Assembly (NCBI RefSeq): GCF_023721755.1
Contig: NZ_JAMDLH010000005.1
Location: forward strand, 1 to 64,000
Origin: Pleomorphomonas sp. NRK KF1
Lineage (GTDB): Bacteria > Pseudomonadota > Alphaproteobacteria > Rhizobiales > Pleomorphomonadaceae
Reading direction: 5' to 3'
Length of the DNA stretch: 64,000 nucleotides
In this document: positions 50,644 to 59,008 of the stretch, one piece after another
Layout: the number at the start of each line of letters is the position of its first letter
Position numbering within the stretch: the first letter of the stretch is position 1
Made by a program: the position numbers and the translations under genes
Notes under the pieces: model-generated
What the model saw: the letters and a program-made list of their open reading frames with translations, nothing else
What the model was told of the DNA's origin: nothing
Database searches by the model: none

Positions 50644-52098
50644 ATGTCCTCGCAGATCGTTTCCCTCGACAGCCTGACGGTCTCGCCAAGCCCGCGGCGC
50701 GGCGGTTGCGCCTCGTCGTCCTGTGGCGCGTCGTCCCGCCCCGCCGATATCGACCCTGCGACCTGGGAAAGGATCAAGGATCACCCCTGCTATTCGGAGG
50801 AGGCGCACCACTATTTCGCGCGCATGCATGTGGCCGTGGCGCCGGCCTGCAACATCCAGTGCAACTACTGCAATCGCAAGTACGACTGCTCCAACGAGAG
50901 CCGGCCGGGCGTGGTGTCGGAACGACTGACGCCGGAGGAAGCTGTACGAAAGGTCGTCGCGGTGGCCGCCGCCGTGCCGGAGCTGTCGGTGCTCGGCATC
51001 GCCGGCCCCGGCGACGCCCTGCACGACTGGAAGAACACCCGCGCCACCTTCGACGCGGTGCGCGAGGTCGTCCCCGACATCAAGTTCTGCCTCTCCACCA
51101 ATGGCCTCGCCCTGCCCGACCATGTCGACGAAATCGCCGAGATGGCCATCGACCACGTCACGATCACCATCAACGCCGTCGACCCGGAGATCGGCGCCAG
51201 GATCTACCCGTGGATCTTCTTCGACCACAAGCGACGCATCGGCCTGGAGGCGGCGACCATTCTCCTCGAACGGCAGATGCGCGGCCTCGAAATGCTGACC
51301 GCGCGCGGCATCCTGGTGAAGATCAACTCGGTGATGATTCCCGGCATCAACGACGACCACCTTCCCGAGGTCAATCGGGCGGTGCGGGCGCGCGGCGCCT
51401 TCCTGCACAACGTCATGCCGCTGATATCGGATCCGGCGCATGGCACCCACTTCGGCCTGACCGGCCAGCGCGGCCCCACACCGACCGAACTCAAGGCCCT
51501 GCAGGATCGGCTCGACGGCGGCGCCAAGCTGATGCGCCACTGCCGCCAATGCCGCGCCGATGCCATCGGACTGCTCGGTGAGGACCGCGGTCAGGAGTTC
51601 AACCTCGACAGGCTGCCCGAGACCGTCACTTACGACCCTGCTCCTCGGCAGGCCTATCGCGCCTTCGTCGCCGCCGAGCGCGGCGACCGGGGCGCCGCCC
51701 GCGACGACGCCCTCCGGTGCATCGACGCAGTGGCCGACGACGTTCGCCTCCTCGTCGCCGTCGCTACCAAGGGCGGCGCCCGCGTCAACGAGCATTTCGG
51801 CCATGCCCGCGAGTTCCAGATCTACGAGGCCGGACCGAAGGGCATCACGCTCGTCGGCCATCGCAAGGTCGACGCCTATTGCATGGGCGGCTTCGGAGAG
51901 GACGCGACCCTCGGCCCGACCATCGCCGCCCTCGACGGCATCGATACCGTGCTCTGCGCCAAGGTGGGCGACTGCCCACGCGAGGCGCTTCAGGCCGCCG
52001 GCATCACAGTCATTGATGCCCACGCCTACGACTATGTCGAGACCGCCGTCGGCAAGGTCTACGCCGCACGCTTCGGCCGCGCCGCCGCCGTCGCCTGA
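50644..52098 (+). CDS. nifB: Nitrogenase cofactor biosynthesis protein NifB
   Basis: 484-aa radical-SAM enzyme that fuses two [4Fe-4S] clusters with carbide and sulfur to make NifB-co, the precursor of all nitrogenase cofactors. The radical-SAM motif CNIQCNYC has Cys69, Cys73 and Cys76. The second cluster cysteines include those in NRKYDCSNES and MRHCRQCRADAIG. From about residue 370 a NifX/NafY-like domain follows (LLVAVATKGGARVNEHFGHAREFQIYE), giving the fused form usual in proteobacteria. Start ATG 50644 has GGAGAG upstream. It begins an operon with nifS (17 bp) and nifV (overlap). Confidence 0.97.
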   Translation: MSSQIVSLDSLTVSPSPRRGGCASSSCGASSRPADIDPATWERIKDHPCYSEEAHHYFARMHVAVAPACNIQCNYCNRKYDCSNESRPGVVSERLTPEEAVRKVVAVAAAVPELSVLGIAGPGDALHDWKNTRATFDAVREVVPDIKFCLSTNGLALPDHVDEIAEMAIDHVTITINAVDPEIGARIYPWIFFDHKRRIGLEAATILLERQMRGLEMLTARGILVKINSVMIPGINDDHLPEVNRAVRARGAFLHNVMPLISDPAHGTHFGLTGQRGPTPTELKALQDRLDGGAKLMRHCRQCRADAIGLLGEDRGQEFNLDRLPETVTYDPAPRQAYRAFVAAERGDRGAARDDALRCIDAVADDVRLLVAVATKGGARVNEHFGHAREFQIYEAGPKGITLVGHRKVDAYCMGGFGEDATLGPTIAALDGIDTVLCAKVGDCPREALQAAGITVIDAHAYDYVETAVGKVYAARFGRAAAVA

Positions 52099-52115
52099 AC
52101 ACTGGAGGGATCGTC

Positions 52116-53273
52116 ATGGTCGCCGGTCCGGTCGCCTATTTCGATGCCAACGCCACCACCCCGGTCGATCCCCGGGTGGCGGCGGCCATGCTGGCGGCGC
52201 TGACCGAACTCCACGGCAACCCGTCGTCGAGCCACGCGGCCGGCCGCGACGCGCGACGCGCCATCGAGGCGGCCCGGCATGAGGTGGCGACGCTGATCGG
52301 CGCCGACCGACCGGATGAGATCATCTTCACTTCCGGCGGCAGCGAGAGCAACGTCGCCGCCATTCGCGCAGCGCTCGCCGCCCGTCCTGGCCGCCGCGAG
52401 GTCGTGACGTCCGCCGTCGAACACCCCTCGGTCCACGTGACGCTCGATCGTCTTGCCACGACGGATGGCATCGTTATCCATCGTCTTCCGGTCGACGAAT
52501 GCGGCCGGCTCGATCTCGACGCCTATCGCGCCGCGCTCGGCCCCGATACCGCGCTGGTCACTCTGATGGCCGCCAACAACGAGACGGGGTCGCTGTTTCC
52601 CATCGCCGACCTCGTCCCGGCCGCCCACGCCGTCGGCTCCCTGTTCCACACAGACGCCGTGCAGGCCGCCGGCCGGCTCGATCTTTCGGCGGCCGCCAGC
52701 GGCGTCGACATGGCATCCGTCAGCGCCCACAAGCTGCACGGTCCCAAGGGTATCGGCGCTCTCCATATCCGTCACGGAGTACCGTTCGAGGGCCTGATCA
52801 CCGGCGGGGGCCAGGAGCGCGGCCGCCGGGCCGGCACCGAGAACGTGCCGGGCATCGTCGGCTTCGGCATCGCCGCCCGGCTAGCACTCACGGATAACCA
52901 AGCAACACGGATCGCCAGCCTCCGGGATCGTCTGGAGACCGGCATTCTCTCCGCTCTTCCCGGCACGCTCGTCCTCGGCGACCTCTCGGCGCGCCTTGCC
53001 AACACCGCCTGTCTCGCCTTCCCCGGTGCGGATGCCGAGATGATGCTGCATCGCCTCGACCGTGCTGGCATCGCTGCGTCCTCCGGCTCCGCCTGCGCGG
53101 CCGGCGGCATGACGCCGAGCCGCGTGCTTCTCGCCATGGGGCTCAAGCATCTCGCCGGTTCGGTCGTCCGCTTCTCGCTGTCCCGCCTCAACACCGACGC
53201 GGATATCGACCGCCTTCTCGCCTCGCTGCCCGCGATCGCGCGCGAAGCCGGCATTCTGGAGACTGCGGCATGA
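52116..53273 (+). CDS. nifS: Cysteine desulfurase NifS
   Basis: 385-aa PLP enzyme releasing sulfur from cysteine for Fe-S cluster assembly. Lys206 in [16 protein letters not shown] binds PLP, His103 (VEHPSVH) stacks on it, and Cys327 in SSGSACAAG carries the persulfide. These are group I desulfurase features of NifS/IscS; assignment to NifS rests on the nifB-nifV neighbourhood. GGAGGG precedes ATG 52116. No nifU scaffold gene is adjacent, which is unusual. It overlaps nifV by 4 bp (ATGA). Confidence 0.93.
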   Translation: MVAGPVAYFDANATTPVDPRVAAAMLAALTELHGNPSSSHAAGRDARRAIEAARHEVATLIGADRPDEIIFTSGGSESNVAAIRAALAARPGRREVVTSAVEHPSVHVTLDRLATTDGIVIHRLPVDECGRLDLDAYRAALGPDTALVTLMAANNETGSLFPIADLVPAAHAVGSLFHTDAVQAAGRLDLSAAASGVDMASVSAHKLHGPKGIGALHIRHGVPFEGLITGGGQERGRRAGTENVPGIVGFGIAARLALTDNQATRIASLRDRLETGILSALPGTLVLGDLSARLANTACLAFPGADAEMMLHRLDRAGIAASSGSACAAGGMTPSRVLLAMGLKHLAGSVVRFSLSRLNTDADIDRLLASLPAIAREAGILETAA

Positions 53274-54415
53274 TCGGCGCCCGCCTCAATGACACCACGC
53301 TGCGCGACGGCGAACAAGCGCCGGGCGTCGCCTTCACGCGCAGCGAAAAGCTGGCCATCGCCGAGGCTCTCGCCGCCGCCGGCATCGCCGAGATCGAGGC
53401 CGGCACCCCAGCCATGGGCGACGAGGAGATCGACACCATCGCCGCCATCGTCGGCCTGGCCTTGCCGGCACGCGTCGCCGTCTGGTGCCGCATGCGCGGC
53501 GAGGACATCGCCGCAGCTGTCCGCAGCGGCGCGCCGGCCATCAATCTCTCCATTCCCGCGTCCGACCTGCAGCTCGCGGCCAAGCTCGGCATCGACCGGC
53601 GCGAGGCGCTGTCACGTATCGCCCGCTTCGTGCCGATGGCCCTCGACCTAGGCCTTGAGGTATCGGTCGGCGCCGAGGATGCCTCGCGGGCCGATCCCGA
53701 TCATCTCGCGAGCATGGCCGAGGCGGTGGAGCGATCAGGCGGCTGGCGGCTGCGCCTTGCCGACACCGTCGGCGTTCTCGATCCCCTGACGACGACGAAA
53801 CTGGTGGCGGATCTCAAGACCCGCACCTCGCTCGCCCTGGAGTTCCACGGTCACGACGATCTCGGCCTTGCCACCGCCAACACGCTCGCCGCCCTGCGCG
53901 CCGGCTGCGAGGAAGCCTCCGTCACCGTGCTCGGCCTTGGCGAGAGGGCGGGTAATGCCGCGCTGGAAGAGGTGGCCGTCGCCCTGCTGCGGCTCGACGG
54001 CCGGTCGACCGGCATCGACCTGCCCTCGCTGAAGCCGCTTGCCGAGATGGTCGCCTCCGCCGCCGGTCGTGGCGTGCCGCCCGGCAAGGCCGTCGTCGGA
54101 CGCGACGTGTTCTCCCACGAGAGCGGCCTCCACGTCGCCGGCCTTCTCAAGGAAGCCGAGACCTATCAGGGCCTCGATCCCAGACTGCTCGGGCGCCACC
54201 ACTCCGTCGTCGTCGGCAAGCATTCGGGCGCACAGGCGCTGGCTCACGTTCTGGCGAGCCGCGGCATAGCCCTCGATCCCAGGCTCGCGGCACCACTCAT
54301 CGAGGCGGTACGGCGAATCGCAACCGAACGGAAGCGCGCGCTGACCGGCGGCGAACTCGCTCATCTGCATGCCGAGCTGGCAATCTCGATCGGACGAACG
54401 CCCGGCAGCGTCTGA
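53270..54415 (+). CDS. nifV: Homocitrate synthase NifV
   Basis: 381-aa enzyme condensing acetyl-CoA with 2-oxoglutarate to homocitrate, the organic ligand of FeMo-cofactor. The [17 protein letters not shown] motif (residues 7-23) holds metal and substrate residues, and [21 protein letters not shown] holds the HxH metal ligands. RVGPPGKAV-like and [14 protein letters not shown] complete the DRE-TIM family. Distinction from isopropylmalate synthase is by length and the nif context. Start ATG is inside the nifS stop region; translational coupling is likely. No terminator is obvious after it. Confidence 0.93.
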   Translation: MIGARLNDTTLRDGEQAPGVAFTRSEKLAIAEALAAAGIAEIEAGTPAMGDEEIDTIAAIVGLALPARVAVWCRMRGEDIAAAVRSGAPAINLSIPASDLQLAAKLGIDRREALSRIARFVPMALDLGLEVSVGAEDASRADPDHLASMAEAVERSGGWRLRLADTVGVLDPLTTTKLVADLKTRTSLALEFHGHDDLGLATANTLAALRAGCEEASVTVLGLGERAGNAALEEVAVALLRLDGRSTGIDLPSLKPLAEMVASAAGRGVPPGKAVVGRDVFSHESGLHVAGLLKEAETYQGLDPRLLGRHHSVVVGKHSGAQALAHVLASRGIALDPRLAAPLIEAVRRIATERKRALTGGELAHLHAELAISIGRTPGSV

Positions 54416-54476
54416 CCTGCTTCCCTTCCCCGAGGCCCTCCCCTATAAATCGTACAAAACAGAAGGGAGGGCGCAC

Positions 54477-55484
54477 ATGTCCACGCACAAGCCGGTTCGT
54501 ATCGGCGTCGTTTCCACCGCCAAGATCGCCCGCGAGGAGGTGATCCCCGGCTTCCGCACCACGCCTTGGCTGGAGGTGGCGGCCATTGCCTCGCGCAACA
54601 TAGAGACGGCGAAGACGGCGGCCGCCGCCCTCGACATTCCCGTCGCCCACGGCTCCTACGAGGCGCTGTTCGCCGACCCGTCCATTGAAGCTGTCTACAT
54701 CCCGACGCCGAACGACAGCCACGTTGACCTGACGCTCGCCGCCGCGCGCGCCGGCAAGCATGTGCTCTGCGAGAAGCCGGCGGCGATGAATGCCGGGGAT
54801 GCCGAGCGCCTCGCCGCCCTGCCGCCAGGCATCGTCTATCTCGAAGCCTTCATGGTCCGCTTCCATCCACAGTGGCTGAAAACGCGCGAGCTGGTTCGCA
54901 CGGGCGCCATCGGCCGGCCCGCCGCCGCGCAATCCTTCTTCTCCTATTTCCTCGACGATCCCGCCAACATTCGCAACAAGCCGGAAAACGGCGGCGGCGG
55001 TCTGTGGGACATCGGCGTCTATCCGATCGTCACCGCCCGCTTCGTGTTCGACGCCGAACCGAAACGGGTGATCGGCCTGATCGAGCTGGACAAGACATTC
55101 GGCACCGACGTGCTGACCTCGGCGATTCTCGACTTCGGCGAAGGCCGCCACCTGACGTTCACCGTCGGCACGCAGACGGTGCCGCACCAGCGCGTCAACG
55201 TCGTCGGGTCCACCGGCCGCATCGAAGTGCTGATCCCCTTCAATGCCCCACCCATGCAGGAAACGGTGATTCGCCTCGATCGCGGCGCGGCCCTCGGCGA
55301 CGCCCAGATCGAAGAGATCACCCTGCCGGCCTGCGATCAGTATGGCCTTCAGGGCGAAGCCTTCGCTAAGGCGATCCGGGGCGTCGAACCGCTACCCTAC
55401 GACCACCGAGACGCGGTGAAGATGATGAATATCCTCGACGCCATCGTCGAGTCCGGCAAGACCGGCCGTTGGGTCAGCCTGTAA
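54477..55484 (+). CDS. Gfo/Idh/MocA family oxidoreductase
   Basis: 335-aa NAD(P)-dependent sugar or polyol dehydrogenase family protein. The Rossmann start RIGVVSTAKIAREEVIPGF and the family motif HVLCEKPAAMNAGDAERLAA (EKP about residue 97) are clear; the C-terminal barrel has FFSYFLDDPANIRNKPENGGGGLWDIGVYPI. Start ATG 54477 follows GGGAGG; CTATAAAT at about 54443 may be its -10. It probably belongs to sugar metabolism with the ROK kinase facing it, not to the nif operon, though no terminator separates them. Confidence 0.9.
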   Translation: MSTHKPVRIGVVSTAKIAREEVIPGFRTTPWLEVAAIASRNIETAKTAAAALDIPVAHGSYEALFADPSIEAVYIPTPNDSHVDLTLAAARAGKHVLCEKPAAMNAGDAERLAALPPGIVYLEAFMVRFHPQWLKTRELVRTGAIGRPAAAQSFFSYFLDDPANIRNKPENGGGGLWDIGVYPIVTARFVFDAEPKRVIGLIELDKTFGTDVLTSAILDFGEGRHLTFTVGTQTVPHQRVNVVGSTGRIEVLIPFNAPPMQETVIRLDRGAALGDAQIEEITLPACDQYGLQGEAFAKAIRGVEPLPYDHRDAVKMMNILDAIVESGKTGRWVSL

Positions 55485-55532
55485 GGGAACAAGAGGGCGG
55501 CGGCGGTCGACGGCCGCCGTCCCGCCCGTCTT

Positions 55533-56462
55533 CTATTCCTTCCAGAGGAAGGCGGCGCCCCTGACGCCGGAACTGTCGCCGTGCCGGGCCTTGCGGATTG
55601 GCGTCGCCACGCTGTCGGAGAAGACGAGGCGGCTCTCCTCCCCGTCCCAGAGGTTGGTACGGGCCGAAAGCTGTTTCGGAACGTCGTCGTAGAGTTCGTC
55701 GACGTTGCTCATGCCGCCGCCGAGCACGAACACGTCGGGATCGACGAGATCGATGATCAGCGCCAGCGACCGGGCGAGCCTGTCCACATAACGATCGTAG
55801 ACCGCGACGGCGGTGGCGTCGCCCGCCCGCTTCAGCGCGATCACCTCCGACGCCTTGCGGGAGATGCCCGTCGTCGTCCGGTAGTCGAGCTCGAAGCCGG
55901 TGCCCGAGCAGAACATCTCAAGGCAGCCGTGCCGGCCGCACCAGCATTTAGGTCCTGGATACTCGCCCTCTCTGGGCCAGGGCAGCGAGTAATGGCCGAT
56001 CTCGCCGGCCAGCCCCTGGAAACCATTGTGACTCCGACCCTTGAGGGCGATACCGCCGCCATGGCCGGTGCCGAGAATGATGCCGACCACCACGTCGAGC
56101 CCGGCGCCGGCGCCATCGACCGCCTCTGAAACCGCGAGGCAGTTGCCATCGTTGGCAAGCCGAACAGGCCGACCAAGAGCGGCATCAAGGTCGCGACCGA
56201 GCGGCTGGCCGTTCAGCCAGAAGGCGTTGGAGTTGCGGATGAGACCGGTGCGCGGGTTGGGACTGCCCGGCAGGCCAATGCCGACGCTCCCCGTCTCGCC
56301 GGTCGCCGTCTCCACGTGCTTCACCAGTTCGACCACCGCCCGGATCGAGGCGTCATAGTCCTCGCGCGGCGTCGGGATGCGGTGCCGGATAAGCTCGACG
56401 CCCAGGACATTGAGGCCGATCACCTCCATCTTCGTCCCGCCCCAGTCGATCCCGATGTACAT
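55533..56462 (-). CDS. ROK family sugar kinase (fructokinase-like)
   Basis: 309-aa sugar kinase. ATP-binding DWGGTKMEVIGL near the N-terminus, catalytic NDGNCLAVSEA (Asp in ND), GTGHGGGIALKG, and the zinc-binding GPKCWCGRHGCLEMFCSGTG with the ROK CxCGxxGCxE signature. Fructokinase or glucokinase activity is most likely. It is the last gene of the UPF0104-MFS-ROK run and faces the Gfo/Idh gene. Confidence 0.92.
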   Translation of the reverse strand: MYIGIDWGGTKMEVIGLNVLGVELIRHRIPTPREDYDASIRAVVELVKHVETATGETGSVGIGLPGSPNPRTGLIRNSNAFWLNGQPLGRDLDAALGRPVRLANDGNCLAVSEAVDGAGAGLDVVVGIILGTGHGGGIALKGRSHNGFQGLAGEIGHYSLPWPREGEYPGPKCWCGRHGCLEMFCSGTGFELDYRTTTGISRKASEVIALKRAGDATAVAVYDRYVDRLARSLALIIDLVDPDVFVLGGGMSNVDELYDDVPKQLSARTNLWDGEESRLVFSDSVATPIRKARHGDSSGVRGAAFLWKE

Positions 56463-56518
56463 TACCCTTCCTCCCTGAACCTCGCCTCAAGCCGCATTCC
56501 GCGACAATCGAGAGCAAA

Positions 56519-57739
56519 TCAACTGCCGTCGAGTTTCTCGGCCCGACGAAGGTCGGGGAAGACCACCGACCACAAACCGGCAACGACGAGCGTGCCGACG
56601 CCGCCGAACACCACCGCCGGCACGGTGCCGATCAGCGCCGCCATGCTGCCGGCGCGGAACTCGCCGAGTTCGTTGGAGGCGCCGACGAACACCATGTTGA
56701 CCGCCGAGACGCGACCGCGCAACTCGTCGGGTGTGGCGAGCTGGATGAGCGTCTCGCGCACGTAGACCGAGATCATGTCGCCGGCTCCCATCAGGCCGAG
56801 GCAGAGGATGGACAGCCACGGCGTCACCGACACGCCGAACACCACCGTTGCAAGGCCGAACAGCGCGACGCCCAGGAACATCTTCACGCCGGCCATGGCC
56901 TTGATCGGAAAGCGCGCCAGGAAGGCCGCCACCAGGATGGCGCCGATGCCGGGCGCTGCCCGCATCATGCCGAGACCGGCCGGACCGAGCACCAGGATGT
57001 CGGAGGCATAGACCGGCATCAGCGCCACGGCGCCGCCGAGCAGCACCGCGAAAAGATCGAGCGAGATGGCGCCGAGCACCAGCCGGTTGGAAAAGACATA
57101 GCGGAAGCCGGCCGACACCGCCTGCCAGGCAGGCTCCTTCTCGCCCTGCTTCACGATGATCGGCGGCATTGCCAGCATCAGCACCACAGCAGCAGCGAGC
57201 AGCACCACCGCCGTGCCGAAGGCGGCGAGCTCGGAAATCCCGTAGAGCAGACCACCGGCCACAGGCCCGCCGATGGCCGCAACCTGCCAGGATGACGACA
57301 CCCAGCCGATGGCGTTGGCGAGCGCTTCGCGCGGCACGAGGTTCGGCACCACCGATTGCATGGCCGGCCCCATGAAGGCCCGGGCGATGCCCATCACCAG
57401 AAGGATGACATAGATCGGCATGACGCTCGGCGATGCCGTCCACGACAGCACGAACAGCCAGATGGCGGCGGCGGCTTCGATGCCGAAGCAGGCGATGATG
57501 ATCAACCGGCGCGACACCCGGTCGGCCACCGTGCCGGTGATCAGCACCAGCAGAAAGGCCGGCAGGAACTGCATCAGCCCGACATAGCCGAGGGCCATCG
57601 GATCATGGGTGAGGTCGTAGACCTTCCAGCCGACGGCGACCACGACGATCTGAATGGCGAAGGTGGCGAACAGGCGGGCCAGCCAATAGAGAAGATAAGG
57701 CCGGTGGGCGAAGGCATTCGGCGAGGGCTGATGGCTCAT
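56519..57739 (-). CDS. MFS transporter (EntS-type, PF05977)
   Basis: 406-aa twelve-helix major-facilitator protein. The N-terminal block HRPYLLYWLARLFATFAIQIVVVAVGWKVYDLTHDP and LITGTVADRVSRRLII (motif A) and SFRPNLIP-like NLVPREALANAIGWVSSSWQ place it with EntS-like exporters, which include siderophore and drug pumps. Start ATG 57739 (MSHQPSPNAFAHRPY) is used; the frame is open upstream to 57844 but lacks family similarity. No siderophore genes are nearby. Confidence 0.9.
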   Translation of the reverse strand: MSHQPSPNAFAHRPYLLYWLARLFATFAIQIVVVAVGWKVYDLTHDPMALGYVGLMQFLPAFLLVLITGTVADRVSRRLIIIACFGIEAAAAIWLFVLSWTASPSVMPIYVILLVMGIARAFMGPAMQSVVPNLVPREALANAIGWVSSSWQVAAIGGPVAGGLLYGISELAAFGTAVVLLAAAVVLMLAMPPIIVKQGEKEPAWQAVSAGFRYVFSNRLVLGAISLDLFAVLLGGAVALMPVYASDILVLGPAGLGMMRAAPGIGAILVAAFLARFPIKAMAGVKMFLGVALFGLATVVFGVSVTPWLSILCLGLMGAGDMISVYVRETLIQLATPDELRGRVSAVNMVFVGASNELGEFRAGSMAALIGTVPAVVFGGVGTLVVAGLWSVVFPDLRRAEKLDGS

Positions 57740-57859
57740 GGGGGCACTCGGGCACCGCGGCTCGGGAGTGGCGGACGGTGACTTGTGATCCAGAACGGAG
57801 CGCCGAACAAGCCTCCCAAGCCGCCTTGCGGTTCGGTTGCGCAACCGACGCCGGCCGCT

Positions 57860-58864
57860 TCACACTTCCTCGCGCCGCGCCCGGCGTACGGCCAGCCGAT
57901 GCCGCCCTTCCAGGAAGGCGAGCAGCGCCAGGGCGAAGAGAAGCGGCACCACGAAATAGATGAGACGAAACAGGATCAACGCGGCCGCGACATCCGGCCG
58001 GTGGGCGATGCCGAGCCCGGTCACCACCGTCGCCTCGAACACGCCGACGCCGCCGGGCGTGTTGGCGGCCATGCCGGCCAGAAAGCCGATGGAATAGGTG
58101 ACGAGATAGCGGGCGGCGTCCGGCACCGCGTCGGGCGGCAGCAGGACGTAGAGCGTGCCGCACGCCGCGAGCAGGTCGAAGGCCCCGGCGAGCACCATGA
58201 GGAAGGCCGGCTTCGCCTTGGGCATGCGCACGACCATGCCGCTGACCCGGATCGCCCGCCGCTTGCGCGCCAGCCACAAGATGAAGCTCGAAAGAGCCAC
58301 CAGGACGACGAGACCGACCAGACGGTCGATATAGTGGTGGGGGAAGACCGGGTATTGCGTCGTCGGCTCCAGCGTCAACGCAAGGCCGAGGACGAACAGG
58401 ATGCCGGACCACATGGTCAGCCAGCTCATGACGATCAGCCTCGCCACCACCGAGAAGCTGACGCCGACCATGGAATAGATGCGGTAGCGGGCACCACCAC
58501 CCGACAGCAGCGGAAAGCCGAGCGTGTTGGCGAAGACGTTGGCGATGAGCCCCCCGAACACCGCCCGCGCCAGACTGACCGAACTCGTATAGTTGAGGGC
58601 GTGAAGCGCCAGAAGGTCGTAGGTCGCCAACGCGGCAAGGCCGCAGAAGGTGAAGACGAAGGCCAGCACGAAGCGGTGGGCCGGCAGCGCCAGGGCGGCG
58701 TTGTGGATGTCGGCGAACGACATCTTGGTCGCCATATCCCACAGCACCCAGACGGCGCCGGCAATCAGCACCACGGCAATGACCGGACCAATCCACCTCA
58801 CGGCAAGCGCAAACCGCCCCGGTGACGCCTCCGCGCTGGTATGGTCTTCGGTGGGATCGCTCAA
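57860..58864 (-). CDS. UPF0104 family membrane protein (YbhN/LPG synthase TM-like)
   Basis: 334-aa integral membrane protein with about eight helices. The blocks LLALHALNYTSSVSLARAVFGGLIANVFANTLGFPLLSGGGARYRIYSMVG and GFLAGMAANTPGGVGVFEATVV are those of the lysylphosphatidylglycerol-synthase transmembrane family; the synthase domain is absent. Function unproven; flippase-like roles have been proposed for relatives. It starts the UPF0104-MFS-ROK run. Confidence 0.9.
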   Translation of the reverse strand: MSDPTEDHTSAEASPGRFALAVRWIGPVIAVVLIAGAVWVLWDMATKMSFADIHNAALALPAHRFVLAFVFTFCGLAALATYDLLALHALNYTSSVSLARAVFGGLIANVFANTLGFPLLSGGGARYRIYSMVGVSFSVVARLIVMSWLTMWSGILFVLGLALTLEPTTQYPVFPHHYIDRLVGLVVLVALSSFILWLARKRRAIRVSGMVVRMPKAKPAFLMVLAGAFDLLAACGTLYVLLPPDAVPDAARYLVTYSIGFLAGMAANTPGGVGVFEATVVTGLGIAHRPDVAAALILFRLIYFVVPLLFALALLAFLEGRHRLAVRRARREEV

Positions 58865-59008
58865 GTCCTGTCGTCTCCATCAGGCAAGGCGGATCCGGGT
58901 GCGCGCGGCCCGAGCCTATGGTCTCTCATTTAGAGCGCCAGCCATCAAACGCAACCGCTTTTTCCGACGGGCAGAAATGACGGCGCGCAGGTCTGCCCGG
59001 CGGCACCG

